DNA of 64,000 nucleotides from Candidatus Streptomyces philanthi (GCA_018114805.1 CP073042.1:1736001-1800000); one strand, 5' to 3'. Counted from the first letter of the stretch, positions 11,918 to 22,290 are shown. Numbers and translations are program-made. The notes: generated from the sequence alone by a model not told the origin.

Positions 11918-11938
11918 GATCTCCCCTTCAGCAGGTAA

Positions 11939-11959
11939 GTTGAGCTACACACACTCAAT
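11939..11959 (-). promoter_or_regulatory. HAIR element (HspR operator) upstream of lon
   Basis: Inverted repeat TTGAG-N9-CTCAA (11940-11944 and 11954-11958), which fits the HspR-associated inverted repeat core CTTGAGT-N7-ACTCAAG. It lies 22-42 bases before the lon ATG. HspR control of lon is established in Streptomyces; the site assignment is from pattern and position. Confidence 0.75.
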
Positions 11960-11999
11960 TCATATGAGGCGCCTCGTGTTCCCTCACCTGTGTTCGCTG

Positions 12000-12599
12000 T
12001 GAGCGATCAGACGCGGCGGCGACTCCGCCGACCGCTCTCCCATGGGGGCAAACCGCTCACCTGGCGGCTTTACTCCGCGCCTGACCCGGCGTTGAGCAGG
12101 AGACTTTCCCGGGTCGGCGGGGCGGGGACCGGGAGCAGGGCAGCGCTGGCTGGTGGCGATCGGTGTCGGTGGTTGTCTTCGGGGGCCGGGGTGAGGCGGA
12201 GCCCGCCGGTCGGCCCCACCGGCCGGCGGATGGTCGGGTCGGGCCATTGGGCTGTCGGGTCGTCGGGCCGTCGGTGTGGAGGCGCGAGGCGCCGTACGTG
12301 ACGCTGGCAGACGGCTGGGAGCGTTCACGATGCGTGGCAGAGCAGTGGTCCCTGGAGGCGCCGGCACGCCGCCGGCCCCGGCGGGGGTCGGTTCGTGCAG
12401 GCGCGGGCGGCGGTCGGTACGCGCTGGCGCGGCCGGCGGCGGGTGCTTCGGGACGGTGGCGCCCCGGGTCTCTACTGCGTTTTCAGTAGGTGGTCGTGTG
12501 GTTTCAGTAGGCCGCGGTGTCCGCAGCGGCATGACGACGGGACGGGCCCTCCCCCACGAGCCTTGAGAGGTCATCGCTTGTGGAGAGGGAGACCCTGAC
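12000..12599. other. 600-base intergenic region with a direct repeat
   Basis: No convincing gene lies between lon and the MMPL gene. The notable element is a direct repeat of TTTCAGTAGG at 12481-12490 and 12502-12511, 21 bases apart (two helical turns) and about 90-120 bases before the MMPL start. It could be the binding site of the NarL-type regulator encoded downstream. Confidence 0.45.
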
Positions 12600-14821
12600 G
12601 TGGCGACTTTTCTGTATCGGCTCGGCCGTGGCGCCTTTCGGCGACGCGGCAGAGTCGTCCTGATATGGCTGGGCGTGCTCGCCGCGGTGGTGGTGGGTAC
12701 CGCGGGGGCGTCGGGGCCCTCGGATGAGGAGTTCTCGATGCCGGGGATCAAATCACAGAAGGCGTTCGATCTCATGGAACAGTGCTTTCCCGGAACCGCC
12801 GCGGACGGCTCCACCGCCCAGGTCGTCTTCGTCGCCCCCAACGGGCAGAAGGTGACCGCCGGCGACACGCGGAGGGCCGTCGAGGAAGCGGTGAGTTCGC
12901 TAGGCGGCGGCCCGCAGGTGGCCGACGTCGAGGACCCGTTCGCGTCGGAGGCCGTCAGCGAGGACGGTGCGACCGCCTATGCGACCGTCACCTACGAGGT
13001 GGAGCCCTCCGAGATCACCGACGCCAGCCGATCCGCGGTGGACAGGGCGGCGGACCAGGCGCGGGCGGCGGGCCTGACGGTGGAGACCGGCGGGTCGGCG
13101 ATGGACAGCGGCGGCGGGCCCGGCGGCACCGCGGAGATCGTGGGCCTCGCGGCGGCGGCGGTCGTGCTGCTGTTCACCTTCGGATCGTTGGCGGCCGCGG
13201 GGTTGCCGCTGCTGACGGCGGTCGTGGGCGTCGCGGTCAGCTTGTTCGGAATCGTGCTGCTGGCGGGACCGTTGGGGCTTTCGGCGGACACACTCACCCT
13301 CGGGATGATGCTGGGCCTGGCGGTGGGCATCGACTACGCCCTGTTCGTGGTGTCCCGCTACCGCGAGGAGCGCGGGCGCGGCCTGCCGCCGCAGGAGGCG
13401 GCCGGGGTGACGGTGGGAACCGCCGGATCGGCGGTCGTCTTCGCCGGGGTCACCTTGGTGATCGCACTGGCGGGCTTGTCGGTCGTCGGCATTCCCACGC
13501 TGACCAAGATGGGCCTCGCCGCCGCCGGGGCCGTCACGGTCGCCGTACTGGTGGCCTTAACGGTCGTCCCCGCGCTGCTCGGTTTCTGGCCGAACGCGGT
13601 GCTGTCGCGCAAGGTACGCAAGGCCCGCCTCATCACCCTTGGTGACCGCGGCGCGGGCGGGCGCGGCAACCTGGGCACGCGGTGGGCCCGTTTCGTACTG
13701 CGCCGCCCGGTAGCGGTCCTGGTCCTCGGCGTCGTGGGCCTGGGCCCGCTGGCCGTGCCGATGACGTCGCTGCAACTGGGCATGCCGGGTGACGAGGCCA
13801 AGTCCACCGCCACTACCGAACGACGGGCCTACGACGCGCTCGCCGAGGGCTTCGGCCCGGGCTTCAACGGTCCGCTCACCATCGTCGTGGACGCGAGGGG
13901 GCGGCCGACCCACGGGTTGCGGTGCGCACCATCAGCGACCGGATCAGCGCTACGGACGGCATCGTGTCGGTCTCGCGGGCCGGCTTCAACGAGGCCGACG
14001 ACACCGCCGTCTTCCGCGCCACCCCGTCGACCAGCCCCACGGACGAGAAGACCAAGGACCTGGTGGAGACGATCCGCCACGACCGGCCAGCGGTGGAGGA
14101 GCGGGCCTCGGCGACGTTCGAGGTCACCGGCACGACCGCGCTGAACATCGACATCGCGGCGAAGGTGCAGTCCGCGCTGGTGCCGTACCTGACGGTGGTG
14201 GGCGGCCTGGCGGTGGTCCTGCTGCTGGTGATCTTCCGGTCCGTGCTGGTACCGGTCAAGGCGGCCCTGGGCTTCGTCCTCTCGGTGCTGGCCGCGCTGG
14301 GCGTGCTGGTACTGGTCTTCCAGGAAGGTCATGCGGCGGACCTCTTCGGAGTGGAGCAGACCGGGCCGATCATGAGTCTGATGCCGATCTTCATGATGGG
14401 TATCGTCTTCGGGCTGGCCATGGATTACGAGGTCTTCCTGGTCTCTCGCATGCGGGAGGCGTACACGCGAGGGGAGACCGCCGGTCAGGCGGTCGTGTCC
14501 GGTTTCCAGCACAGCGCCCGGGTGGTCACGGCCGCCGCGCTGATCATGGTCGCGGTCTTCTCGGGATTCATCGGGGAGGACGGGTCACTGATCAAGATGC
14601 TCGGGTTCAGCCTGGCCGCCGCGGTGCCCTTCGACGCCTTCGTGGTCCGCATGGCGATCGTGCCCGCCGTCCTGGCCCTGCTCGGCGACCGGGCCGGGTG
14701 GCTGCCGCCGTGGCTGGGACGCCTGCTGCCCCGCGTCGACGTGGAGGGCGAGGGACTCGACCCCGCACGGTCCGACAGGCAGGGCCCGCACCCGGTCGGG
14801 TCGGTCGAAGCACGCGTGTGA
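12600..14821 (+). pseudogene. MMPL/RND-superfamily exporter, one frameshift
   Basis: MmpL-type transporter (about 740 aa) of the RND superfamily, a proton-driven membrane exporter of lipids or hydrophobic drugs. It has the usual two repeats, each with one leading helix, an extracytoplasmic loop and a cluster of five helices. The signatures GMMLGLAVGIDYALFVVSRY (first half) and FGLAMDYEVFLVSRMREAY (second half) carry the intramembrane Asp-Tyr pairs. One base is missing in the G-rich stretch near 13898 (VDARG / ADPRVAVRTIS), splitting the protein in the middle of its second loop. The GTG start follows GGAGAGGGAGACCCTGAC. A NarL-type kinase and regulator follow on the same strand, which is a common arrangement for regulated MMPL pumps. 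Confidence 0.85.
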
Positions 14822-14928
14822 CCAACTCCCCCCGCGAGACCGCCCGAGCGAGTTGCGTCGGGCGGTCCGCCCGCCTGTCGCCCGCATCAGCGACCATGGA
14901 CCACGGCATGCCCCTTACGGAGACCACG

Positions 14929-16183
14929 ATGATCAACCTCCTCGAACGGTACGCGGAACGCCACGCTCGGGCCGCCGACGTGGTGACGGCGGTGACGTCG
15001 TGCGTGTGCACTGTCCTCGGGGCCCGGATCAGCACCTCCGAGTCCTCACCTCCACCTGCCTTGTGGCCCGCCTGGATCCTCGTCGTCTCCGGCGCGGCCG
15101 TCCTGGCCTGTCGCAGCCACCCGCGCGCCACCCTCGCGGTCACCGCCGCCGCGGCGGCCGTGCTGACCGCCCTGGGCTACCTGCCAAGTCCTCTGCTGCT
15201 AGCCCCCGTCATGACCGCCCTGTACTGGCTCGCCGCGCTCACCGATTCACGCACCACCGCCCTCTACGGCTCGGCGACCATGGCCGTGCTGGTGGCCACC
15301 TCGCTCGCCGCCGCCCCGCTCGGCGACGACTTCATCCTCCGCACTGTGGGCACGGTGCTGTGGCTGCTGCTACCGGTGTCCCTGGGCGGCAGGAGCCGCT
15401 TCCGTCGCGCCTACCTCGAATCCGTCAAAGGCCCGCGCCGCCCACGCCGAACGCACCCGTGAGGAGGAGGCCCGGCTCCGCGTCGCCGAGGAACGCATGC
15501 GCATCGCCCGCGAACTCCAAGACGCCGTCGCCCACCACATGGCCGTCGCCCGCGCCCAGGCCGGCACCGCCGCCCACCTAGCCGACACCCACCAGGAACA
15601 GGCCCGGGGAATCCTGGCCGACCTGGTCGGAACCACCTCCTCCGCACTCCTGGAACTACGCGCCACCGTGGGCGTCCTACGCCAGGCCGCCGACCCGGAC
15701 ACCGACCCACTGGAGCCCACGCCGGGCCTGGGCCGCCTCCCCGCGCCGGTCGCCGACTGCGAATCGGCCGGCCTGACGGTCACGGTCAGCTCTGAGGGCA
15801 AGGCTCAACCCCTCTCCCCTGGAGTCGACCTGACCGCCTATCGGATCATCCAGGAGGCCCTGACCAACGCAACGAAGCACGCGTCCGACCACGCGGCCCG
15901 GGTCCGACTCCGCTACGAGGACACACGCCTACTCATCACCATCACCAACGACGGCACAGCCAACGGCGCAGCCGTCCCACCGGTGCCCGGCGGCGGAGAC
16001 GGACTGATGGGCATGCGCGAACGCGCCCACTCCGTCGGTGGTGACCTGCGCGCCGGGCCCCGCCCCGCAGGCGGCTTCGAAGTCGCCGCCGCCCTCCCCT
16101 TCCAGCCCCGCACCCTGGGGAAAGCCCCGACGGGACCTCAGACGGACACCCCAGCCGGACCACGACACGAGGAAACCCGTTGA
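14929..16183 (+). pseudogene. NarL-class sensor histidine kinase, frameshifted and lacking the phosphoacceptor His
   Basis: Sensor kinase with several N-terminal membrane helices (segments around ALWPAWILVVSGAAVLAC and LLAPVMTALYWLAAL), a HisKA_3 dimerisation domain and an HATPase domain (IIQEALTNATKHA; GGGDGLMGMRERA). The family H-box RIARELHDxVAHHM reads RIARELQDAVAHHM: the His that should be phosphorylated is Gln (CAA where CAC/CAT is expected). One extra base near 15431 shifts the frame just before the coiled coil AERTREEEARLRVAEER. The ATG at 14929 is preferred because ACGGAGA lies 7 bases upstream; an ATG at 14896 is in frame. Its TGA overlaps the start of the response regulator (TTGA). 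Confidence 0.75.
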
Positions 16184-16826
16184 CCATCCGCGTCCTGCTC
16201 GCTGACGACCAGGCCCTGCTGCGCGGCACCTTCCGGCTCCTGATCGACTCCTGCGACGACATGGAGGTCGTCGGCGAGGCCGCCGACGGCCATCAGGCAG
16301 GAGAACTCGCGCGCTCGCACCGGCCCGATGTCGTCCTCATGGATATCCGCATGCCCGGCACCGACGGCCTCGCCGACACCCGCGTCCTCATCCTGACCAT
16401 GTTCGAGACCGAGCAGTACGTCGCCCAGGCACTGCGTGTGGGCGCCAGCGGTTTCCTCGGCAAGTACGTCACCACGGACGCGCTACTGAACGGCATCCGC
16501 ACCGTCGCCGCCGGCGAAGCCCTCCTGTCGCCAGGAGCCACCCAGGCCCTGATCACCCGCTTCCTCCCCCTTCCCACCTCCGGTCCGCCCCTCGCCCCAG
16601 CCGAACGTCTCGCTGACCTCACCCCCCCCGCGAACAAGAAGTCACCGTTCTGGCAGCCCACGGCAAATCCAATGACCAGATCGCCCAGGAACTCGTCTTG
16701 AGCGTGCTGACCGTCCGCACCCACATCCAACGCGCCATGACCAAACTCGGCGCGCGTGACCGCGCTCAACTCGTCGTCATCGCCTACCAGAACGGCCTCG
16801 TACGCCCCGCGCAACCCCAGTCCTGA
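16180..16826 (+). pseudogene. NarL/FixJ-type response regulator with receiver deletion and frameshift
   Basis: Response regulator cognate to the preceding kinase. The receiver begins TIRVLLADDQALLR and contains the phosphorylatable Asp in VVLMDIRMPGTDG. The next segment reads DGLADTRVLILTMFE, whereas relatives have about a dozen more residues (helix alpha 3) between DGL and the TRVLILT strand, so 36-39 bases appear deleted in frame. The LuxR-type helix-turn-helix (LTPxEQEVTVLAAHGKSNDQ; LVLSVLTVRTHIQRAM) is reached only after a frameshift in a run of eight C at 16622-16629. Translation starts at TTG, coupled to the kinase. It probably controls the MMPL gene; function is doubtful with these lesions. 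Confidence 0.75.
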
Positions 16827-17107
16827 CGCTCGCGTCGTCCGTTCGCAACACCTCTGCGGGCACGTGGTGGTGGGCCCGAACGCACGGTGCTTGGCGGCCT
16901 GGTCGCCCCTGCCCGGCAGGAATACCGGCTGACGCTCGCGGCGCGTCCCTGACACTTCGACCCGCAGCTCCGTGACGCGCCGGCGCCAGCCAACAGCAGT
17001 CGGGCTTCGCAGAGCCGGTTGGCGCGCAGCAGTCGCACGCCGGCCGTGCCGACCGGCCTCACGCACCGAGCGCAGTGTCACCACCTGTGCCGGCCCGTCG
17101 GGAGACG

Positions 17108-17497
17108 TCACGCCTGTGCGGCGTACACCAGCTCCCAGACATGGCCATCCAGGTCCTGGAAGCTGCCCCCGTACATCGGCCCCTCCCGCAGTGCCGGCTT
17201 CCACGGCTTGCCGCCAGCCGCTATGGCCCGAGCGACCGTGTCGTCCACTTCCTCCTTGGACTCCGTGGACAGACAGGTGATGACCTCGGCGGTCCTCTTG
17301 GCGTCGGCCATCTCGCCGTTGACGAAGTCCTTGAAGCGGTCCTCTTCGAGGAGCATGACGAAGATGTTCCGCTCAACGATCATGCACGACGTCCTCTCGT
17401 CGGAGAACTCGTCGTTGAACTCGAAGCCCAACTGCCCGAAGAACTCCACGGATCGCCTGACGTCGCTGACCGGCAGGTTAATGAAGGCCATACGCAT
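17108..17497 (-). CDS. VOC-family (glyoxalase/bleomycin-resistance fold) protein
   Basis: Single-domain VOC protein of 129 aa (two beta-alpha-beta-beta-beta modules: MAFINLPVSDVRRSVEFFGQ at the start; MYGGSFQDLDGHVWELVY at the end). The Glu in WELVY is a usual metal ligand; the N-terminal metal position is not a His, so enzymatic activity is uncertain. The substrate is unknown; relatives are annotated as lactoylglutathione-lyase-like. The ATG at 17497 follows GGGGAG by 9 bases. It is divergent from an HxlR regulator that probably controls it. The frame is intact. Confidence 0.88.
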   Translation of the reverse strand: MRMAFINLPVSDVRRSVEFFGQLGFEFNDEFSDERTSCMIVERNIFVMLLEEDRFKDFVNGEMADAKRTAEVITCLSTESKEEVDDTVARAIAAGGKPWKPALREGPMYGGSFQDLDGHVWELVYAAQA

Positions 17498-17674
17498 CGC
17501 GGTGACTCCCCTGATCGATGACGACCCTGGCCACGCCGGCCAAGCAACGTGTCGCACTGCGACATCCCCACACCCGCTCCGGGGGCCGTGAAGACGAAGA
17601 CAAGGTAGCAAGCCGTACTCCTAAAAAACAAGTGAATGCTTTCTTTTCAGGAGTTCCTCGCGTAGGATGACGTC

Positions 17675-18349
17675 ATGGCCACGAAGCGGAGTTACCACGA
17701 CGCATGCGGCACGGCGCATGCCCTCGATCTCGTCGGAGAACGCTGGGCACTCCTGGTGGTGCGCGAACTCCTCCTGGGACGCAAGCGATACGGCGACCTG
17801 CGCGCCGACCTGCCCGGCATCAGCACCAACGTCCTCTCCCACCGACTCGACGAGCTGGAAGAGGCAGGCGTCGTGTATCGCCGCACGCTCCCGCCTCCGG
17901 CCAACGCTCGGGTGTACGAGCTCACCGAGTGGGGCCTTGAGCTGGAGCCGATCATTCGCGACCTCGGCCGCTGGGGAGCCCGCTCTCCCGCCCATCAACG
18001 CGACGCGAGCATCAGCCCGACCTCGTTCGTCCTCTCTCTCAGGACGAACTTCGACCCCGAAGCGGCCAGTGGCGTGCAGGCGGTGTACGAGCTGCACCTG
18101 GGGCAGCACAGCTTCCACGCCAGGGTCGCGGACGGCGTGTTCGAGATCGACAGAGGTACGACATCGACGCCCGACGCGACGATAGAGGGTCCCCCTGACG
18201 CGCTGGCCTCCGTCATATACGGGGGGCGTGGCATGGCGGAGGCCACACACGCGAGCGACCTGGCCGTAAAGGGTGACCTGACTGCGGTCGAGCGCTTCCT
18301 CTCCCTCTTCTCACTCCCCGAGCCCGCGGCCCAATCCGACCAGAGGTAG
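17675..18349 (+). CDS. HxlR-family regulator with C-terminal SCP2-like domain
   Basis: 224 aa. The N-terminal winged helix is of HxlR type (ALDLVGERWALLVVRELLLG, YGDLRADLPGISTNVLSHRL, then the wing YELTEWG). The C-terminal ~100 residues (SFVLSLRTNFDP ... HASDLAVKGDLTAVERFLSL) resemble the sterol-carrier/alkyl-sulfatase C-terminal fold that often binds a hydrophobic ligand, suggesting a ligand-responsive repressor. It is divergent from the VOC gene across 177 bases that contain an AT-rich stretch (17620-17650), unusual for this genome and probably the promoter and operator zone. The frame is intact; ATG 17675 follows AGGATGACGTC. Confidence 0.9.
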   Translation: MATKRSYHDACGTAHALDLVGERWALLVVRELLLGRKRYGDLRADLPGISTNVLSHRLDELEEAGVVYRRTLPPPANARVYELTEWGLELEPIIRDLGRWGARSPAHQRDASISPTSFVLSLRTNFDPEAASGVQAVYELHLGQHSFHARVADGVFEIDRGTTSTPDATIEGPPDALASVIYGGRGMAEATHASDLAVKGDLTAVERFLSLFSLPEPAAQSDQR

Positions 18350-18502
18350 TCCACCCTGCTGGTGGGGCCGTGCGCCGGCCTCGCCTCCACCCACCTCGTC
18401 GACCAACCGGCGAGCCGTCTAGCGCTACCGCGGCGTCGCCGCTGCTCTGGCCGCGTCGCTGTCGCCCCGCGCGGATCAGCGCTGCTCTGGGTGCCGCGTC
18501 GA

Positions 18503-19932
18503 TCATCTGCACAGCGGCGACGAGCAGGCCAACCCGATGAGCACGGCGAGCACATGGCCCCAGTTCGTGAGGGGGTCAGCGAGTTCGATCAGGTCCAACG
18601 CGAGCACCACTCCCAGGCTCACCAAGACCACCCACCGAACCCATGGCACGAGGAGGCCAGCCAGCGCCGCCAGACTCGCCAACAGCCCATAGCTGATCCG
18701 TAGTCGAGCCGATCAAGAGAGCTGGGTGGCAGGTGACCGGAGGCTACGGACGCGGCGACCGGCAACTCCGTGAACAGCGTCGCCAGCACATGGCCGAGTG
18801 CGAACACCGCAGCCGTGCGCCAAGCACCCACCCGGCGCTCCAGCGCGCCCAACACGAAAGGAAAGAGCACAATGGACGGTGACGTGAGTCCGCCCGCTAC
18901 CCAGATACCGCTGGTGACCAGCGCGAGCGGCGGCCGATGCGCCAGGTTCGAGGCGTCGGAGCTGGAGTCCTCCAGCGCACCGTTCACCGCTCCCAGATCG
19001 CCCAACAGGACGAACAGGCCGGTGGCCAACAGCACGACGGCGTAGCAGAACGTGAAGGGCGTACGGGCGGGCGTCGGCAGGGCGGATGCCAACCGCGCAC
19101 CCCACCCTCGTCTGCCACGCCAGGCCAAGGTTCGGGACCACCCATGCCCCGGGGGCGTCCGCCAACGTCTGGGCTGCGTCGGCGACTCCGGGCGAGGAGA
19201 TCGCCCGATAAGGGGTGTGGCGGGCTCGCGGTGAGCGGGCGTCACAGCCACAGGGCGAGTCGTGTGCCGCAAGATCGCGGGCCGGGCGGCCTCGACTGGG
19301 GGTCGAGGGGCGCGGGAGCGTGAGACCTCGGTGCTGCTCGTCGCAGCAGATCGCGCCGCAGGGGGTGGCGGCGTGGTGGGTCGGCCAGAGGACGACGGGT
19401 CGGATGCGCCGGCCGGGCCGTCAGACCCAGTGGTCACGGGCGCCGAGTCGAGCGATCCGGACCATGAGGCCGGGCCGGGGGCGTCGAGGGCGAGCGTGTG
19501 GGAGGTACCCGGGCGAGAGGTGAGCGCGTGCGACGTGTGCGCGTGGAGCGTGGGTGCGTCGGACGAGGACGAGTAGGAAGCGAGCACGTCGGACGTTAGC
19601 CTGTCGGACCCGGGCGCTTCGGGCGCGGGCGCGTGAGGACCGGGCACGTGAGGCGCGGGCTCGGCGCGGACTGGTGTGGCGGTGGCAGGCGTGGGGGTGT
19701 GGCGCGCGGGGCGGCCCAACCGGGGCTCGTCGTGGGTTTCGTCATACGAAAGAGGGGGGTGATCGGACGTGAGGTTCGCAGGGGCGATAACCCAGCCCCA
19801 GGCGGCGTGAAGGCTGACGGAGCGGGACCAGGCGGAACCAGACCAGTCAGCGCGAGACCAGGTCCGGCAGGGCCAGGCGGTGCGGCGCGGCGCATCGCCG
19901 GCCGACTCAGCGGTTGTCTTCGACCAGGTCAC
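18503..19932 (-). pseudogene. Rhomboid-like membrane protein with long disordered N-terminus, one frameshift
   Basis: The C-terminal ~230 residues are a multi-helix membrane domain of the rhomboid-like family seen in Streptomyces: TFCYAVVLLATGLFVLLGD, LVTSGIWVAGGL, VLFPFVLGALERRVG, FALGHVLATLFTELPVA, then DYG / ISYGLLASLAALAGLLVPW and NWGHVLAVLIG. His residues of the family lie in ALGHVLATL and NWGHVLA. One base is missing near 18700 (DYG / ISYG), so the frame as written ends prematurely. Upstream lie ~250 residues rich in Ser, Thr, Pro and Ala with strong G/C third-position bias, hence probably translated. The start is uncertain: GTG 19932 follows AGGGGC at some distance; a GTG at 19245 would give a size closer to relatives. 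Function is unknown. Confidence 0.55.
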
Positions 19933-20216
19933 CGCCCTTGAAGCCCCTCTCACGGATGGCGCGGCCACGCGCCGCAAGGCTCCACCCTCTGCCAAACAAC
20001 AACCACATGCCCCAGGAAAGGAGTGTGATGATCGCCACTGTAGACAACCTTGCGGGTCTCGTATTCATCGCCCGCTGGGTGGCGGGCTTACGGACCCGCG
20101 CCGCGTTGGTCCGGCAACGCCTTCCTATCGCGTTGGACCGCCTCACCCGGCTGTGGCGAAAATGGCCCAGTTCCGCTCGTCAGCCTTGTGTCGCCACACC
20201 TTCGGAGGTCAGCGCC

Positions 20217-21432
20217 ATGTCCGCCGCGCCGTACGAGTCCGCGCCGTATGACACCGATGACCGGCCGGTGACCGTCGAGCGTCGTGAGGGGCCCTACGGG
20301 GAAGTGGTGCTGTGGCGGCGCGGGCAGGGCGCGGAAACCGTGTGGGAGATCATCGCCAATGGTTGCTTCCTGATGGACACCTCCGACGGTCGGTCCGAGC
20401 GGTTGCTGATGCGTGCCGCGCTGAACGCCCTCACGGAGGGTGCGGAGTCGGGCGTCCGCTCCGGCTCCGGTCCTGGCTCCACTGGCGATGTCGGTGTCGT
20501 CTCGACGAAGGCCGGCGCACCCTCGCCTACCACCGCTTCCGCAACCGCCGCGAGCGACGAGAGCGAAGAGTCGGCGTCTACGCGCGCTGCGGAGGCGCGG
20601 TGTGCGATACACGGCGAGGCGTCGGGCGGCGACTCGGTGGACGGTTCGGCCCTTCCCGGTACGAGCGGCTCCGGAGAGCTCAGCCGACCCGGTTCCGGGC
20701 GCGGCCGGCGGGGGACGGTGGTTCCGAGAGTGGCTCGGAGGCCGATCACGGGGCGAGTGGCTTGCGCGTGCGGCGAAGCTCTCAGGACGTAGATTTTCGG
20801 CCCGCTGTGTTGATCGGGGGCTGGGCGTCGGGTTCTCCCTGGTCGAGGCCGTCGCAGAGCCGCGGTGGGGTCGCATCGTCGTGGCCGAGCGCCAGCAGGC
20901 GGTCATCGACTGGCATCTGCGGGGCCCGCTCGCCGAACTCACGGGACCCGCCCTCGCCGACCCACGGACAGAGATCCTGCACACCGACCTGGTCGCCTAT
21001 CTGCGCGGGGCGGCCCCCGACGAGGCCGACCGCGGCACCACGCCAAGCGCCCAGCACGATGCCGACGAGCACGGTTTCGCCTCCCGGGGTGCGGGGCGGT
21101 CCGTGCCCACTTGGCGCGGGGAGGCGATACTGGTGAGCGATTCCCGCACCCGCGACGCAGGGCAGAGGTACGACGCGCTGTGCCTGGATATCGACAATGG
21201 CCCGGACTGGACGGTGACCGAGGACAACGGCGGTCTGTACTCTCCCGCGGGGCTCGCGGCCTGCCGGGAGCGGCTCAACCCCGGCGGAGTACTCGCGATC
21301 TGGTCCGCGCAGCCGTCGACAGCGTTTGAGGAGGCGTTGCGGAATGCCGGTTTCACGTCCGTACGGACGGAAGAGATCACCGTTGCCCGAGGCGTCCCGG
21401 ACGTGGTTCACCTCGCGATTCGCGGTGCGTAG
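20217..21432 (+). pseudogene. Spermidine-synthase-like SAM-fold protein, two frameshifts
   Basis: Class I SAM-fold protein related to spermidine synthases but without an evident polyamine role; the function of this actinobacterial group is unknown. The N-terminal part (VERREGPYGEVVLWRR, IIANGCFLMDTSDGRSERLL) is in one frame, RPAVLIGG in a second, and the remainder (GVGFSLVEAVAEPRWGRIV, ALCLDIDNGPDWTVTEDNGG, FTSVRTEEITVARGVPDVVH) in a third. The order requires two single-base losses, one in the linker and one in a G-run near 20818. A 110-120 residue Ser/Gly/Ala-rich stretch separates the halves where relatives run nearly continuously, so this copy carries an insertion. ATG 20217 follows GGAGG; an in-frame ATG at 20028 also has a good site (AAGGAG), giving a 63-residue extension. 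Confidence 0.65.
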
Positions 21433-21540
21433 CCGAGCCAAGCACACTGCGTTTACGCTGCTTGCCAGCGAATGCTGCCTGGGTAGCCAGGGATGACCAA
21501 CCCCGGCGCGCCAGGCAAGGGACAACGCAGGGGCGGGCAG

Positions 21541-22290
21541 ATGGAGCAGACACACAACGGCCTGGGCGGCACAGCGGGAGCTGCCAACGGGGCCAATGGG
21601 GCGCAGCGCCGGGTGCTCGTCGTAGAGGACGATCCCACGATCGTCGACGCCATAGCGGCTCGGCTGCGAGCCGAGGGGTTTCAGGTGCGTACGGCCGGGG
21701 ACGGGCCGGCCGCCGTGGACACGGCCGAGGCGTGGCAGCCCGATCTGCTGGTGCTCGATGTGATGCTGCCGGGGTTTGACGGACTTGAGGTGTGTCGCCG
21801 GGTCCAGGCGCAACGACCGGTGCCGGTACTCATGCTGACCGCGCGCGACGACGAAACCGACATGCTGGTGGGCCTCGGGGTCGGCGCCGACGACTACATG
21901 ACGAAGCCGTTCTCGATGCGCGAACTGGCGGCGCGGGTTCACGTGCTGCTGCGCCGGGTGGAACGGGCGGCGCTCGCCGCGCACACGCCCCGTACGGGCA
22001 TCATGCCGCTCGGCGAGTTGGAGATCGATCACGCGCAGCGGCGGGTGCGGGTGCGGGGTTCGGATGTTCACCTCACGCCGACGGAGTTCGATCTGCTGGT
22101 CTGCCTGGCGAACACGCCCCGCGCGGTCCTCTCCCGAGAACAGTTGCTGGCCGAGGTGTGGGACTGGGCCGACGCGTCGGGCACACGCACCGTGGACAGC
22201 CACATCAAGGCGCTGCGGCGCAAGATCGGCGCGGAGCGCATCCGTACGGTGCACGGCGTCGGGTATGCCTTGGAGACGCCGGCCGCATGA
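21541..22290 (+). CDS. OmpR/PhoB-family response regulator
   Basis: Two-component regulator of 249 aa. The receiver has VLVVEDDPTIVDA and the phosphorylatable Asp in LVLDVMLPGFDG, with the conserved Lys in MTKPFSMREL. The DNA-binding winged helix reads LTPTEFDLLVCLANTPRAVL, then WDWADASGTRTVDSHIKALR and VRTVHGVGYALE-type ending. The start at 21541 (MEQTHNG) is chosen by resemblance to Streptomyces relatives; an ATG at 21493 would add 16 residues. The gene sits, as in other streptomycetes, between the spermidine-synthase-like gene and the kinase/kgd genes. Its TGA overlaps an ATG (ATGA), implying coupled translation of what follows. The frame is intact. Confidence 0.92.
   Translation: MEQTHNGLGGTAGAANGANGAQRRVLVVEDDPTIVDAIAARLRAEGFQVRTAGDGPAAVDTAEAWQPDLLVLDVMLPGFDGLEVCRRVQAQRPVPVLMLTARDDETDMLVGLGVGADDYMTKPFSMRELAARVHVLLRRVERAALAAHTPRTGIMPLGELEIDHAQRRVRVRGSDVHLTPTEFDLLVCLANTPRAVLSREQLLAEVWDWADASGTRTVDSHIKALRRKIGAERIRTVHGVGYALETPAA

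Noticed and set aside
11984..12868. Minus-strand frame upstream of the MMPL gene
   Set aside because: Pro/Thr/Arg-rich and partly antisense to the MMPL N-terminus; no supported start or domain.
17615..17650. AT-rich imperfect inverted repeat before the HxlR gene
   Set aside because: Symmetry is too weak to call an operator; likely just the promoter.
19907..20146. Small minus-strand frame with a hydrophobic helix (LSTVAIITLLSWGMWLLFG)
   Set aside because: It could be a small membrane protein, but it overlaps a plus-strand start with a good ribosome site, has only moderate codon bias, and matches nothing I recognise.
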